NCBI GenBank assembly: GCA_964651705.1
Contig: CAZYWZ010000012.1
Location: 23,206 to 87,205, forward strand
From: JADLBR01 sp964651705
GTDB lineage: Bacteria > Verrucomicrobiota > Verrucomicrobiia > JADLBR01
Length of the DNA: 64,000 nt
Direction of reading: 5' to 3'
In this document: in pieces, positions 25,691 through 34,839 of the stretch
Numbering within the stretch: the first letter of the stretch is position 1
Layout: every line of letters begins with the position of its first letter
The notes under the pieces: model-generated
What the model saw: the letters and a program-made list of their open reading frames with translations, nothing else
Databases searched by the model: none
Told to the model about the DNA's origin: nothing
Position numbers and translations under genes: made by a program

Positions 25691-27097
25691 ATGACAACCC
25701 GAACCACCATCCTCGCATTTCTCGCCAGCGCCGCGCTGGCCGCCGCCGCGGAGAACGTCCCCCCGCCGGGATTCGCGGCGCTGTTCAACGGCAAGGACCT
25801 TTCCGGCTGGTACGGATGGGGCACGCGCGACCCGGCGGAATTCTGGGCGATGACCCCCGAGCAGCAGGCGGAATACAAGAAGCAATCGATCGAGGGCGGG
25901 CTGCCCGAGGGCAAGCGCGGCCCCGAGCACATCCGGGCCCATTGGCGCGTGGAAAACGGAGAACTGGTCAACGACGGCAAGGGCCTGTACCTCACGACCG
26001 ACAAGGACTACCGGGACTTCGATCTGTGGGTCCAGTACAAGGCCCTGCCCGACGGCGACAGCGGCGTGTACCTCCGCGGCACCCCGCAGGTGCAGATCTG
26101 GGATTCGACCAAGGGCGACCCCAAGGGCAACGGGCAGGACAAGGGCTCCGGGGGGCTCTGGAACAACAGCCCGGGCGCGCCCGGCAAGGATCCCTCCAAG
26201 CGGATGGACAAGCCCTTCGGCGAGTGGAACCAGTTCAAGATCCGCATGGTCGGCGAGCGCGTCACCGTGGATTTCAATGGCGAGGTCGTCGTCGATGACG
26301 CGGTGATGGAAAATTACTTCGCGAACAGGGCGCTCAAGGCCGCGACCGCGGCCGCCCAGAAGGCCAAGCAGCCGCCACCGCCAGAGCCAGAATTGAAAGA
26401 CCCCATCTACGCCAAAGGCCCGATCCAGCTGCAGACGCACGGCAGCGAGATCCGCTGGCGCAATGTATTCATCCGGGAGATCCCCCCCGACGAGGCCAAC
26501 CGCATCCTCTCGGCCAACGAGACGGGTTTCACGCGCCTGGACAACGGCAAGGACCTGGGCAACTGGCAGGGCGATGTGGACAACTACGAGGTCGTCGATG
26601 GCGCCATCGTCTGCAAGCAGGACAAGGGCGGCAACCTGCTCTCCATGGAAGAGTACGGCGACGCCTGCATCCGGATGGAGTTCAAGCTGCCCCCGGCCGG
26701 CAACAATGGCGTCGCGCTCCGGACGCCGCTCAAGGGCAGCGCCGCCTGGGATGGTCTCGAGATCCAGGTCCTGGATACCGAGGGCTATCTGGCCACGGGC
26801 AAGCAGCTGAAGCCCTATCAGGTGCACGGTTCGGTCTACGGCTGTGTCCCCGCCAAGACCGGATACCTGCGGCCCGCGGGCGAGTGGAACTTCCAGGAGA
26901 TCGAGGTGCGCGGACAAAACATCCGCGTGACGCTCAACGGCACGACCATCCTGAACACCGATCTGGACAGGCTGGACCGAACGACGCTCGACCCGAAACG
27001 CATCCCCAAGGGCCTGGATAAGAAGACCGGTTTCATAGGTTTCGCCGGCCACAAGGATCCCGTCGCCTTCCGCAACATCCGCGTGAAGCGGCTGTGA
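25691..27097 (+). CDS. Secreted tandem DUF1080 (3-keto-disaccharide hydrolase-like) protein
   Basis: The product has 468 residues with a signal peptide (MTTRTTILAFLASAALAAAA). Two concanavalin-like DUF1080 domains are visible. The first (~28-260) opens FAALFNGKDLSGWYGWG and contains YRDFDLWVQYKALPDGDSGV. The second (~275-468) opens FTRLDNGKDLGNWQGD and contains CIRMEFKLPPAGNNGVALR. Domain 1 has an Ala/Lys-rich insertion near 225. Members bind or hydrolyse oxidised or plain glycans in the periplasm of this phylum. The next gene starts seven bases later and may share the transcript. Confidence 0.88.
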   Translation: MTTRTTILAFLASAALAAAAENVPPPGFAALFNGKDLSGWYGWGTRDPAEFWAMTPEQQAEYKKQSIEGGLPEGKRGPEHIRAHWRVENGELVNDGKGLYLTTDKDYRDFDLWVQYKALPDGDSGVYLRGTPQVQIWDSTKGDPKGNGQDKGSGGLWNNSPGAPGKDPSKRMDKPFGEWNQFKIRMVGERVTVDFNGEVVVDDAVMENYFANRALKAATAAAQKAKQPPPPEPELKDPIYAKGPIQLQTHGSEIRWRNVFIREIPPDEANRILSANETGFTRLDNGKDLGNWQGDVDNYEVVDGAIVCKQDKGGNLLSMEEYGDACIRMEFKLPPAGNNGVALRTPLKGSAAWDGLEIQVLDTEGYLATGKQLKPYQVHGSVYGCVPAKTGYLRPAGEWNFQEIEVRGQNIRVTLNGTTILNTDLDRLDRTTLDPKRIPKGLDKKTGFIGFAGHKDPVAFRNIRVKRL

Positions 27098-27103
27098 GGC
27101 CCC

Positions 27104-27703
27104 ATGGATGCCGCCGCCGAAACAAGGACGTGCCGCTTGGCCCTGCCGACGCTGTGCGGGGCGATCGGCGGCTTTCTCAACGCCCTCCTGCTCTGGCTGC
27201 AGGTCCCGGAGAGGGTTGGCGAATTTAAGCCGATCATCCTCGTGTGTGGGGCGATCCACGGGGCGGTCCTCGCCACCTGTGGGATCGCCGCCGCCAATCT
27301 CGCGCTGCGCCGCGCGCGGCTCCGCCCGCTGGTATGGCTCCTCGCCGGCTACGTCGCGGGATGGGCCTCCTGGGTGCCGACGCATGTGCTGGTCGCCGAC
27401 AACCCTTTGCTGAAATCCCTCGTCTGGCCGTTCACGCTCGAGACGCGCTGGGCGGCCGCGTGGCTGCCGTTCCAGTACTTCGGTCTTGTCGCGTCATGCC
27501 TCGCCGTGGCGCTCGTCGTGGCACCCGCCGGGATGCGGCGCTCCCCGTTCGGCCCGCGCGCCCTCGCCATCGCCTCGGGCATCCTCGGTTCCCTATGGTT
27601 CTGGTGCGCGATCCAGGACGGCATGCGCCTCGCCTATTTCGCCGCGATCCACGGCGCCATCTGGGGCCTGCTCGTCGGCGCGGGCCTCGCGTGGAGGCGC
27701 TGA
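27104..27703 (+). CDS. Hypothetical multi-pass membrane protein
   Basis: The product has 199 residues with five to six hydrophobic helices (for example ALPTLCGAIGGFLNALLLWL and LVASCLAVALVVAPAG). No known motif is seen. Its stop codon TGA is part of the repeat leader TGACTCCAAAATT that starts the element at 27701. Confidence 0.6.
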   Translation: MDAAAETRTCRLALPTLCGAIGGFLNALLLWLQVPERVGEFKPIILVCGAIHGAVLATCGIAAANLALRRARLRPLVWLLAGYVAGWASWVPTHVLVADNPLLKSLVWPFTLETRWAAAWLPFQYFGLVASCLAVALVVAPAGMRRSPFGPRALAIASGILGSLWFWCAIQDGMRLAYFAAIHGAIWGLLVGAGLAWRR

Positions 27704-27833
27704 CTCCAAAATTGGGTCGCGATGTAGGCTGCGCCTTGGCGCACGCGGACGGTCGATGCGGCGGCGTGCGCCAAGGCGCAGCCTACGATTTTCCCGGCCG
27801 GTGGGGCGCCGAAGCCCGAAGGGGCTTCGCTAC
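27701..27833. repeat. GTAGGCTGCGCCTTGGCGCA repeat family, copy 2, plus a CGAAGCCC hairpin
   Basis: The leader TGACTCCAAAATTGGGTCGC is followed by perfect 23-base arms at 27724-27746 and 27764-27786, a TTTTCC tail and a second hairpin CGAAGCCC-GAAG-GGGCTTCG ending in CTAC (27833). The first TGA is the stop codon of the membrane-protein gene. Confidence 0.9.
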
Positions 27834-27952
27834 GGGTGAGAGCGCCGGCGCCACGCGGATCCCGTCTGAAGCAGCCCGATCCTCGCGCGAGAGCCGGCGT
27901 CCTTCGCGACGGTCTTTCTTGCGATCGCCTCGCCCGGCGGCACGCTGGTGGC

Positions 27953-28921
27953 ATGAAAGATGGCCGCGGGGTTAATGGCTTGCCGTGCCTCTCGAGTGGG
28001 GCGCTGGGCCGGATGTTGGGGTGCGCCGCGGGGTTGATGGGCGCAGTCTTGTCCGCGTGCGTTGCGATGGCGGGAGACCTTGGCCCGGAGGTGCGGGTGA
28101 TGAGTTTTAACGTCCGCTACGGCACCGCCACGGACGGGGACAATCACTGGGACCGCCGCAAGGATTTCTTGGTCGCGACGATCCGCGCCTTCGACCCCGA
28201 TCTGCTCGGCACCCAGGAGACGCTGGAGTTTCAGCGGGACCATATCGCCGCGGGCCTGCCCGGATACGACCACGCGGGCGTCGGCCGAAATGACGGCCAG
28301 GCCGATGGCGAGATGATGGCGCTCTTTTACAAACGGGAGCGATTCGAGAGGCTCGACGGGGGCCATTTCTGGCTCAGCGAGACACCGGCGGTCGCCGGCA
28401 GCAAGAGCTGGGACAGCGCGCTGCCGCGCATGGTCACGTGGGTCAAGCTGCGCGACCGCCTCAATCCCGCCGGGAGGCCGGTGCTGTTCCTCAACACGCA
28501 CTTCGATCACAAGGGCCCACAGGCCCGCGTGGAATCGGCCCGGCTGCTGCGGCGGCAGATGCGCGCCCTGGGCGCCGGATGCGCGATCGTGCTGACCGGG
28601 GATTTTAATGCGGGGGAGGGGAGCGATCCGCACCGCGCCCTATTCGGCGAGATCGATCGCCAGAGGTCGCCCGTGGTGGACGCGTATCGCGTCGCCCGGC
28701 CCGGCCAGGGCGTCGAAGAGGGCACGTTCTCGGGTTTCCGGAGCGAGTCGACGACGGGGCCGCGCATCGATTGGATCGGCGCCTCGCGCGATTGGGAGAT
28801 CCAGGAGGCCTCGATCGACCGCGCCGCGCGCGAAGGGCGGACGCCGTCGGATCACTTTCCGGTGACGGCGGTGCTCCGGCTGGAGCCGGCAGCCCGGCCG
28901 GAGCCCGAAGGTCCCAATTGA
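27953..28921 (+). CDS. Secreted endonuclease/exonuclease/phosphatase-fold hydrolase
   Basis: The product has 322 residues from ATG 27953, with a hydrophobic signal region and a possible lipobox (VLSAC). The fold's metal and catalytic residues appear in order: VMSFNVRYG (N), LGTQE (E), LFLNTHFDHKG (H), LTGDFNAGEG (D and N), and PSDHFPVTA (DH) at the end. The fold serves nucleases and sugar or lipid phosphatases. The export signal and glycan context suggest an extracytoplasmic phosphodiesterase, but the substrate is unknown. Confidence 0.85.
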   Translation: MKDGRGVNGLPCLSSGALGRMLGCAAGLMGAVLSACVAMAGDLGPEVRVMSFNVRYGTATDGDNHWDRRKDFLVATIRAFDPDLLGTQETLEFQRDHIAAGLPGYDHAGVGRNDGQADGEMMALFYKRERFERLDGGHFWLSETPAVAGSKSWDSALPRMVTWVKLRDRLNPAGRPVLFLNTHFDHKGPQARVESARLLRRQMRALGAGCAIVLTGDFNAGEGSDPHRALFGEIDRQRSPVVDAYRVARPGQGVEEGTFSGFRSESTTGPRIDWIGASRDWEIQEASIDRAAREGRTPSDHFPVTAVLRLEPAARPEPEGPN

Positions 28922-28958
28922 GGCGACAGGTGCTATTCGGTAAAGAGGCACACGCGAC

Positions 28959-30815
28959 ATGACACATCCCATCCCGATCTTTGCCCTCGCGGCGCTGGGC
29001 GCCATCGGCGCGCGCGCGGACGCCGCCAGGCCCAACGTCCTGCTCGTCACCGTCGATGACATGAGCGCCGAATCCATCGGCGCCTTCGGCTGCAAGCTGG
29101 CGGACACCACGCCGCACATCGATCGCCTCGCGAGGCAGGGCGTGCGCTTCGACAACGCGCACGTGGTGGTCGGCAACTGCATGCCCTCGAGAAACGTCAT
29201 GTGGTCCGGACTGTATCCCCACAACAATGGCGTCGAGGGCTTCTATCCGGTGCCGGGGGCGAAATACCCGCACCTCGTGGACCTGATGAAGGGCGCGGGC
29301 TACTTCACCGGCATCCGCGGCAAGGTCTCGCACTCCACGCCGTATCACCCCTACGCGTGGGACGCCTTCCTCGACGACCTTCCCGACGGGAGCAAGGCCC
29401 ACCCCAAGAACGTCAAATCCTACGGGATCTCGGCCGCCGAGGGCATCCGCCAGGCGAAGGCCGCGGGAAAACCGTTCTGCCTCCTGATCAACATCTCCGA
29501 CCCGCACAAGCCTTTCTATGCCGAGGGAAAAAAGGGCGAGACCATCCCCGACCCGAATGTGCCCTCGCGCGTCTTCACGCCCGATGAGGTGCCGGTGCCC
29601 GGTTTCCTATTCGACGACCCGGTCGTCCGCAAGGAGCTGTCCCACTATTACTCCTCGGTGCGCCGCGCGGACGATTGCTTTGGGGAGATCCTCCGCGCGC
29701 TCGATGCGGCCGGCGAGACGGCCAACACCCTGATCGTCTTCCTGTCGGACCACGGCATGCCGCTGCCGTTCTCGAAGACGCAGGTCTACCACGACAGCAG
29801 CCGCACGCCGCTGTTCTTCGTGTGGCCGGGGGTCCTGCCGCAGGATCGGGCCGACAAGCGGCACATGGTGTCCACCGTCGATCTCCTCCCGACGCTGCTG
29901 GAATTGCTTCACATCACCCATCCCGGGAAGATGGATGGCCGCTCGTTCGCCGCGCTGCTCGACGGTCGTGAGGAGACGAACCGCGACTGGGTCATCAAGG
30001 AGTACAACGAGAACGCCGGCGGCTTCCGCAACCCGATGCGCGCCATCGAGACCCTCCACGACCTCTACATATTCAACCCTTGGTCCAACGGGGAGCGCGA
30101 CATGGCCACCGCCACCATCGGCACCCCGACCTACCGCCGCATGGCCGAATTGGCCAACTCCGACCCCGCCATCGCCGCGCGCCACGACCTCTTCATCCAT
30201 CGTGTGCCCGAGGAATTCTACGCGGTCGCCCGCGACCCCGATTGCCTGCGGAACCTCATCGCCGAGGCCCCGCATCAAGAGAGGTTGCTCGATTGCCGCT
30301 CGCGGCTCGAGACTTGGATGGTCGATGCGGGCGACCCGATGCTCGACGTGTTCCGCAAGCGCGAGGACCCCGCCGCCCGAGAGGCGTTCATGGTGGCGCA
30401 AGAGGCCGAGACCGCCGCGCGCAAGACGGAAAAGAAAGGCAAGGGCGGGGCCAGGAAGAAGGGCGGCAAGACGGGCGCCGACGCCCCGGCCAAGGGAGGG
30501 AAGGGGAAGGCCCAAGGACTCATCGCCTTCGTCCTCCCCGAGGTGATCGAGGCGGGCAAGCCGGTGACGATAGGCATCGACCATCACCTTCCCGCGGACA
30601 TGGGCGATCAGGTGCTCACCGTCACCCTCAAGGCCGGCACCCGCCGCATCGACCGGAAAACCGTCGCCGCCAAGGGCGATGGCACCGCGCGCGTGGTATT
30701 CGATATCGCCCCGGGCCTCGACGAGACCGTCAACTTCGCCGCCTTCGTCGGCGAAGATTACCAGACATCCCCGCAGCACATCACCACCGAGCCGCTCCCC
30801 GTCAAAGAGCCCTGA
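28959..30815 (+). CDS. Secreted type I sulfatase (heparan/glycan sulfatase-like) with basic linker and extra C-terminal domain
   Basis: The product has 618 residues with a signal peptide. NVLLVTVDDMSAESIGAFG gives the first metal-site aspartates. CMPSR at 74-78 is the C-x-P-S-R site, where Cys is converted to formylglycine. Later SDHGMPL provides the second metal site. The catalytic domain ends near 480. It is followed by a Lys/Gly/Ala-rich linker (~484-523) and a ~95-residue domain (GKPVTIGIDHHLPADMGDQ) that looks like a beta sandwich. The linker and tail are unusual for sulfatases. The stop TGA begins the repeat leader TGACTCGAAAATC. Confidence 0.92.
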   Translation: MTHPIPIFALAALGAIGARADAARPNVLLVTVDDMSAESIGAFGCKLADTTPHIDRLARQGVRFDNAHVVVGNCMPSRNVMWSGLYPHNNGVEGFYPVPGAKYPHLVDLMKGAGYFTGIRGKVSHSTPYHPYAWDAFLDDLPDGSKAHPKNVKSYGISAAEGIRQAKAAGKPFCLLINISDPHKPFYAEGKKGETIPDPNVPSRVFTPDEVPVPGFLFDDPVVRKELSHYYSSVRRADDCFGEILRALDAAGETANTLIVFLSDHGMPLPFSKTQVYHDSSRTPLFFVWPGVLPQDRADKRHMVSTVDLLPTLLELLHITHPGKMDGRSFAALLDGREETNRDWVIKEYNENAGGFRNPMRAIETLHDLYIFNPWSNGERDMATATIGTPTYRRMAELANSDPAIAARHDLFIHRVPEEFYAVARDPDCLRNLIAEAPHQERLLDCRSRLETWMVDAGDPMLDVFRKREDPAAREAFMVAQEAETAARKTEKKGKGGARKKGGKTGADAPAKGGKGKAQGLIAFVLPEVIEAGKPVTIGIDHHLPADMGDQVLTVTLKAGTRRIDRKTVAAKGDGTARVVFDIAPGLDETVNFAAFVGEDYQTSPQHITTEPLPVKEP

Positions 30816-31183
30816 CTCGAAAATCGGCCACGGGATCGGCCTGTAGGGCGCGGATTCCGATCCGCGCCACGAGGGCCCTGCCGGTTGCCCGTGGCGCGAA
30901 AGGGATTTCGCGCCCTACATTTTCACCCCCGGTGGTGCCCCGCGCGCGGGGCACGGGATCTAGCCAGAAACTTCGTCCCCGCTGGCATCTCACAGAGATG
31001 CCCTACAAATTTTGTAGGCCGCCTGTGCCAGGCGGCAGCGGGAATGAAGTTTCCCCCTGATTGACGCAGCGCCCCCGCGCGCCGGGGGCGGGGCTGACTC
31101 AGAAGTTTGGAATGTAGCCACGGTCGTCAGACCGTGGACGCGTTGGCCCAGCGCCCGGGCCCATCTGTTACCAGATGGGCTAC
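30813..31183. repeat. Cluster of five palindromic elements from at least four families
   Basis: In order: leader TGACTCGAAAATC; unit 30843-30918 (GTAGGGCGCGGATTCC...GGGATTTCGCGCCCTAC); tail with GGTGGTGCCCCGCG; leader CTAGCCAGAAACTTC at 30960; hairpin GGCATCTC-ACA-GAGATGCC then TAC; GTAGGCCGCCTG-TGC-CAGGCGGC; leader GACTCAGAAG; GTAGCCACGGTC-GTCA-GACCGTGG (31114-31138); and GCCCATCTG-TTAC-CAGATGGGCTAC (31159-31183). It fills most of the ~515 bases between the sulfatase and the fucosidase. The remaining ~150 bases before 31333 show no gene. Confidence 0.85.
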
Positions 31184-31332
31184 GGTTCCCGACCCGCCGA
31201 CCGTCCGGTCACCCGCCACCGCAATACAAAGGTCAATAATCGCCATGCGCCGGTCAATTGGGGCCATGGCACCGCGCGCCTTGTCGGGTATTGTACGGTC
31301 CGAAGGCAACCCCGTACCCAGGGAGGACGACC

Positions 31333-32859
31333 ATGACCACCCGAACCCCGATGTATCTGACCCTCGCTATCCTCTTGGCCGCTTCCCTCGCGGTCTCCGC
31401 CGAGGAAGCGCCCTTCCAGCCCAGCCGGGAATCCCTCCGGCAGTACCGTTGCCCGGAGTGGTTCCGCGACGCGAAGTTTGGCATCTGGTCGCATTGGGGA
31501 CCCCAGTGCGTGCCGATGTGGGGCGACTGGTACGCCAAGAACATGTACGTTCCCGGCGCCCACCGCGGCCAGTACGCGCACCACGTCGAGACGTACGGTC
31601 ACCCGTCGAAATTCGGGTACAAGGACATCATCCCTCTCTGGAAGGCGGAGAAGTTCGACCCGGATCGCCTGATGGGCCTATACAAGGCCGCGGGCGCCAA
31701 GTACTTCGTGAGCATGGGGGTCCACCACGACAACTTCGACCTCTGGGATTCAAAGCACCACGAGTGGAATGCGGTCGCCATGGGCCCGAAGCGCGACATC
31801 GTGGGCGCGTGGAAGGAGGCCGCGCAAAAACAGGGCCTGAAGTTTGGCGTCTCCGAGCACCTTGGCGCCAGTTTCACGTGGTTCCAGACGAGCCACGGCG
31901 CGGACAAGGAGGGGCCGTTGGCCGGCGTCCCGTACGATGGCGCTGACCCGAAATGGCAGGACCTCTACCACCCGCCCGCCGCGCCCGATGACACGGCCTG
32001 GTACACCACCGACAAGGACTGGCCCAAGAAGTGGCTGGCCCGCATCACGGACCTGGTGGATCAGTACCAGCCGGACCTCCTGTACACGGATGGCTCGCTG
32101 CCATTCGGCGAGGTCGGGCGCGCGATGCTCGCGCATTATTACAATTCGAATCGGGCGAGGCACGGCGGCAGCCTGGAGGCCGTCTATTGCCTCAAGGACC
32201 CCCGGAAGCCCCAGGGCGGCAACAGCGAATATCTCGAGGGCATCGGCGTGCAGGACGTCGAGCGCGGCGGTCTGGCGGAGATCAAGCCGCAGCCCTGGCA
32301 GACCGACACCTCCATCGGCGACTGGTTCTACAACAAGAATTGGAAGGCCAAGGACACCGGCACCATGTACCGCTCCCCCGCCTGGGTCATCCGCAACCTC
32401 GTCGATATCGTCAGCAAGAATGGCAACATGTTGCTCAACGTCATCCAGCGCCCCGACGGCTCGCTGGATCCCGAGGTCGAGCAACTCTTGTCCGAGATGG
32501 CCGACTGGATGAAGGTCAACGGCGAGGCCATCTTCGAGACGCGGCCATGGGAGGTCTTCGGCGAGGGCGAGGCCAAGGTCGAGGCGGGCCACTTCAAGGA
32601 GGATTTCAACTTCACCGCAAAGGACATCCGCTTCACCAGATCGAAGGATGGGAAGGCCGTCTACGCCATCGCGCTCGGCTTGCCCGACGGCGAGGTCCGC
32701 ATCCAATCGTTGGCCAAGGGCAAGGCGCCCGTTTCTGAGGTGCGTTTGCTCGGGAGCGACGAGAAGCTCCCCTGGAAACAGGATGCCGATGCCCTCGTGA
32801 TCCAGAAACCCAACTCGTGGCCCTGCAAGCATGCCGTGGCGTTCAAGATCGGAGGATGA
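31333..32859 (+). CDS. Secreted GH29 alpha-L-fucosidase
   Basis: The product has 508 residues from ATG 31333 with a GGGAGG site and a signal peptide (MTTRTPMYLTLAILLAASLA). Family marks: CPEWFRDAKFGIWSHWG, then FVSMGVHHDNFDLWDSK (the HHDxF motif), and LLYTDGSLPF with D253 as likely nucleophile. The C-terminal part has the VNGEAIFETRPWEVFGEG strand of GH29 and a beta-sandwich end. The acid/base residue is not conserved across the family and I cannot point to it. It should release fucose from oligosaccharides in the periplasm or outside the cell. Confidence 0.93.
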   Translation: MTTRTPMYLTLAILLAASLAVSAEEAPFQPSRESLRQYRCPEWFRDAKFGIWSHWGPQCVPMWGDWYAKNMYVPGAHRGQYAHHVETYGHPSKFGYKDIIPLWKAEKFDPDRLMGLYKAAGAKYFVSMGVHHDNFDLWDSKHHEWNAVAMGPKRDIVGAWKEAAQKQGLKFGVSEHLGASFTWFQTSHGADKEGPLAGVPYDGADPKWQDLYHPPAAPDDTAWYTTDKDWPKKWLARITDLVDQYQPDLLYTDGSLPFGEVGRAMLAHYYNSNRARHGGSLEAVYCLKDPRKPQGGNSEYLEGIGVQDVERGGLAEIKPQPWQTDTSIGDWFYNKNWKAKDTGTMYRSPAWVIRNLVDIVSKNGNMLLNVIQRPDGSLDPEVEQLLSEMADWMKVNGEAIFETRPWEVFGEGEAKVEAGHFKEDFNFTAKDIRFTRSKDGKAVYAIALGLPDGEVRIQSLAKGKAPVSEVRLLGSDEKLPWKQDADALVIQKPNSWPCKHAVAFKIGG

Positions 32860-32957
32860 CCCGGACCTCGCCCGCATCGGATGAACGGGGCTGGGGCTTT
32901 GATCATGACGATTGAGTTGACGACCCGTGTGGCCCGCGACAGCGGCCCGGGGACGGT

Positions 32958-33075
32958 CCGCACTCCAAAGCCCTTCGGCCGAAGTGGCGCCGCATCTTTC
33001 GGTGATAGCGGAGCACACGAGGGCCAGACGGATTTCGCGCGCGGCGCTTTGGAGTGCGGTGCGTCCTCGCACCGC
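32958..33075. repeat. CCGCACTCCAAAGC inverted repeat with adjoining hairpin
   Basis: CCGCACTCCAAAGC (32958-32971) is exactly inverted at 33046-33059 and runs into a second hairpin, GCGGTGCG-TCCT-CGCACCGC (33056-33075). It occupies the start of the frame that leads into the next sulfatase. The in-frame ATG at 32881 is therefore likely not the real start. Confidence 0.8.
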
Positions 33076-33090
33076 TTTGGATGCCATATT

Positions 33091-34746
33091 TTGCGCACCC
33101 TCCCCATCACGCCCCACCCGCGCCGTTCGGACCCCGCCCCAGACCGCATCGGGCAAATACTGGCGCATTTGATCGCGAGCGCCCTCCTGCTGCTGGCGGT
33201 CCCCGCGACATCCGCGGCCGCCGATCCCGCCAAGCGGCCCAACATCCTCTTCGTCTTGTCCGATGACCACGCCGCGCACGCCATCGGGGCCTACGGCGGG
33301 CGCCTGGCCCCGCTGGATCCGACGCCGAACATCGATCGCCTCGCGCGCGAGGGCATCCTCCTCAGGAACGTCTTTTGCGAGAACGCGATCTGCGTCCCCA
33401 GCCGATCGACGATCCTGACGGGCCAGTATTCGCACCGCCATGGCCTCACGACGCTCAACGGCTCGCTGTCGCCGGAGCGACAGACGCTCCCGCACGAGAT
33501 GAGGCGCGCCGGCTACGAGACCGCGATCATCGGCAAGTGGCACCTCGGCGCCGAGCCCGCCGCGTTCGATTATTACTGCGTCCTGCCCGGCCAGGGCTCG
33601 TATTTTAACCCGATCTTTCACGCGCATCCCGACACCCCGGCGCTGCTCCCGCCCCCGCTGAAACGCGAGTTGCCGCAACCGTTGCCCGCGTGGCCAGAGA
33701 ACACCTTCCGCATCGCCGGAGCCGATTGCCTGCATGTTGACGACGCCATCACCAACATCTCCCTGGCCTGGCTGAAACACCGCAGGTCGAAGGACCGGCC
33801 CTTCTTCCTGATGCACCACTTCAAGGGGCCGCACGACAACTTCGAGAACGCCGAGCGCCACGACTTCCTCTACGACGAGACGAAAATCCCCGAGCCCGAT
33901 AGCCTGCGCCACCGCGGCAACCACGGCCCCATCGGTCAACCGCTCTACGGAACCTCGGTCTCGAAGCGCAACGCCCGCCGCAACATGGGCCACCACATGT
34001 TCGTGGATCCCGGCCTTCCCGACGACCAGTACACCGACGTTAGCTACCAGCGATACCTCAAGAAATTTCTCCGCACCGTCCGAGGCGTGGACGACAACGT
34101 CGGGCGCTTGCTCGACTGCCTCAGAGAGACTGGGGAACTCGACAACACCGTCATCATCTACACCGCAGACCAGGGCTTCATGCTCGGCGAGCACGATTAC
34201 ATCGACAAACGCTGGATGTACGAGGAGAGCCTCCGCATGCCGCTCCTCGTCCGCTACCCGAACGCCATCCGGGCGGGATCGGCCGGCGACGCCATCATCA
34301 GCAACGTGGACTTCGCCCCCACCCTGCTCGATTTCGCCGGCGCCGCCGCGCCCGCCGACATGCAGGGCCGCAGTTTCCGCCCCATCCTCGAGACGGGAGC
34401 CGCGCCCCCCGGTTGGCCCGATGCCGCATACTACCGCTACTGGATGCACATGGCGCACCACGACAACCCCGCCCACTACGGGATACGCACCCGCGATTTC
34501 AAACTGATCTTCTTCTATGGCCTGCCGCTCGATGCCCCGGGCGCCCTGAAAGTAACGACCCCCGCCCACTGGGAGCTCTACGACCTCCGAAAAGATCCCC
34601 ACGAGATGAACAATTCCTATGCGGATCCCGCCTACGCCGATACCGTGCAACAGCTCAAGGCGCGGCTGGCCCGCCTCAAGCAACAGGTCGGCGACGCCGA
34701 CGACAGGTACCCGGAACTGATCAAACGCCTCCGAGATACCGAGTGA
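33091..34746 (+). CDS. Secreted type I sulfatase
   Basis: I place the start at a TTG (33091), after the repeat. It gives MRTLPITPHPRRSD and then a signal segment (LAHLIASALLLLAVPATSA), 551 residues in all. An ATG at 32881 would add 70 residues of repeat-derived sequence. NILFVLSDDHAAHAIGAYGG carries the first metal aspartates, CVPSR at 101-105 the formylglycine site, TAIIGKWHLG the conserved Lys-His pair, and TADQGFMLGEHDYIDK the second metal site. The pattern LGEHG/D with DKRWMYEESLRMPLLVR is typical of choline-sulfatase- and iduronate-2-sulfatase-like families. It is co-directional with the fucosidase. Confidence 0.9.
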   Translation: MRTLPITPHPRRSDPAPDRIGQILAHLIASALLLLAVPATSAAADPAKRPNILFVLSDDHAAHAIGAYGGRLAPLDPTPNIDRLAREGILLRNVFCENAICVPSRSTILTGQYSHRHGLTTLNGSLSPERQTLPHEMRRAGYETAIIGKWHLGAEPAAFDYYCVLPGQGSYFNPIFHAHPDTPALLPPPLKRELPQPLPAWPENTFRIAGADCLHVDDAITNISLAWLKHRRSKDRPFFLMHHFKGPHDNFENAERHDFLYDETKIPEPDSLRHRGNHGPIGQPLYGTSVSKRNARRNMGHHMFVDPGLPDDQYTDVSYQRYLKKFLRTVRGVDDNVGRLLDCLRETGELDNTVIIYTADQGFMLGEHDYIDKRWMYEESLRMPLLVRYPNAIRAGSAGDAIISNVDFAPTLLDFAGAAAPADMQGRSFRPILETGAAPPGWPDAAYYRYWMHMAHHDNPAHYGIRTRDFKLIFFYGLPLDAPGALKVTTPAHWELYDLRKDPHEMNNSYADPAYADTVQQLKARLARLKQQVGDADDRYPELIKRLRDTE

Positions 34747-34778
34747 CCGGAGCCATGCGCTCGCGGAACGGTCGGACC

Positions 34779-34811
34779 AGGAATCTGTCGGACTCTGTCC
34801 GACAGATTCCT
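34779..34811. repeat. Palindromic repeat, AGGAATCTGTC family (copy 4)
   Basis: GGAATCTGTCGGAC-TCT-GTCCGACAGATTCC is a perfect 14-base-arm palindrome, the best preserved of the four copies. It lies 33 bases after the sulfatase stop codon. Confidence 0.9.
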
Positions 34812-34839
34812 CGGGCAAAACCGCCTTCTATCATGGGAG

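Noticed and set aside
25691..27097. Tandem DUF1080 domains as an assembly duplication
   Set aside because: The two domains differ in sequence throughout, so this is an old duplication, not an artefact.
30816..31332. tRNA or structured RNA gene among the hairpins
   Set aside because: No cloverleaf with a T-loop GTTCGA-type sequence is found, and every stem is explained by the repeat families.
31750..34818. Minus-strand open frame of ~1020 codons opposite the GH29 and sulfatase genes
   Set aside because: It mirrors two clearly conserved plus-strand enzymes, has no recognisable domain, and arises from high GC content.
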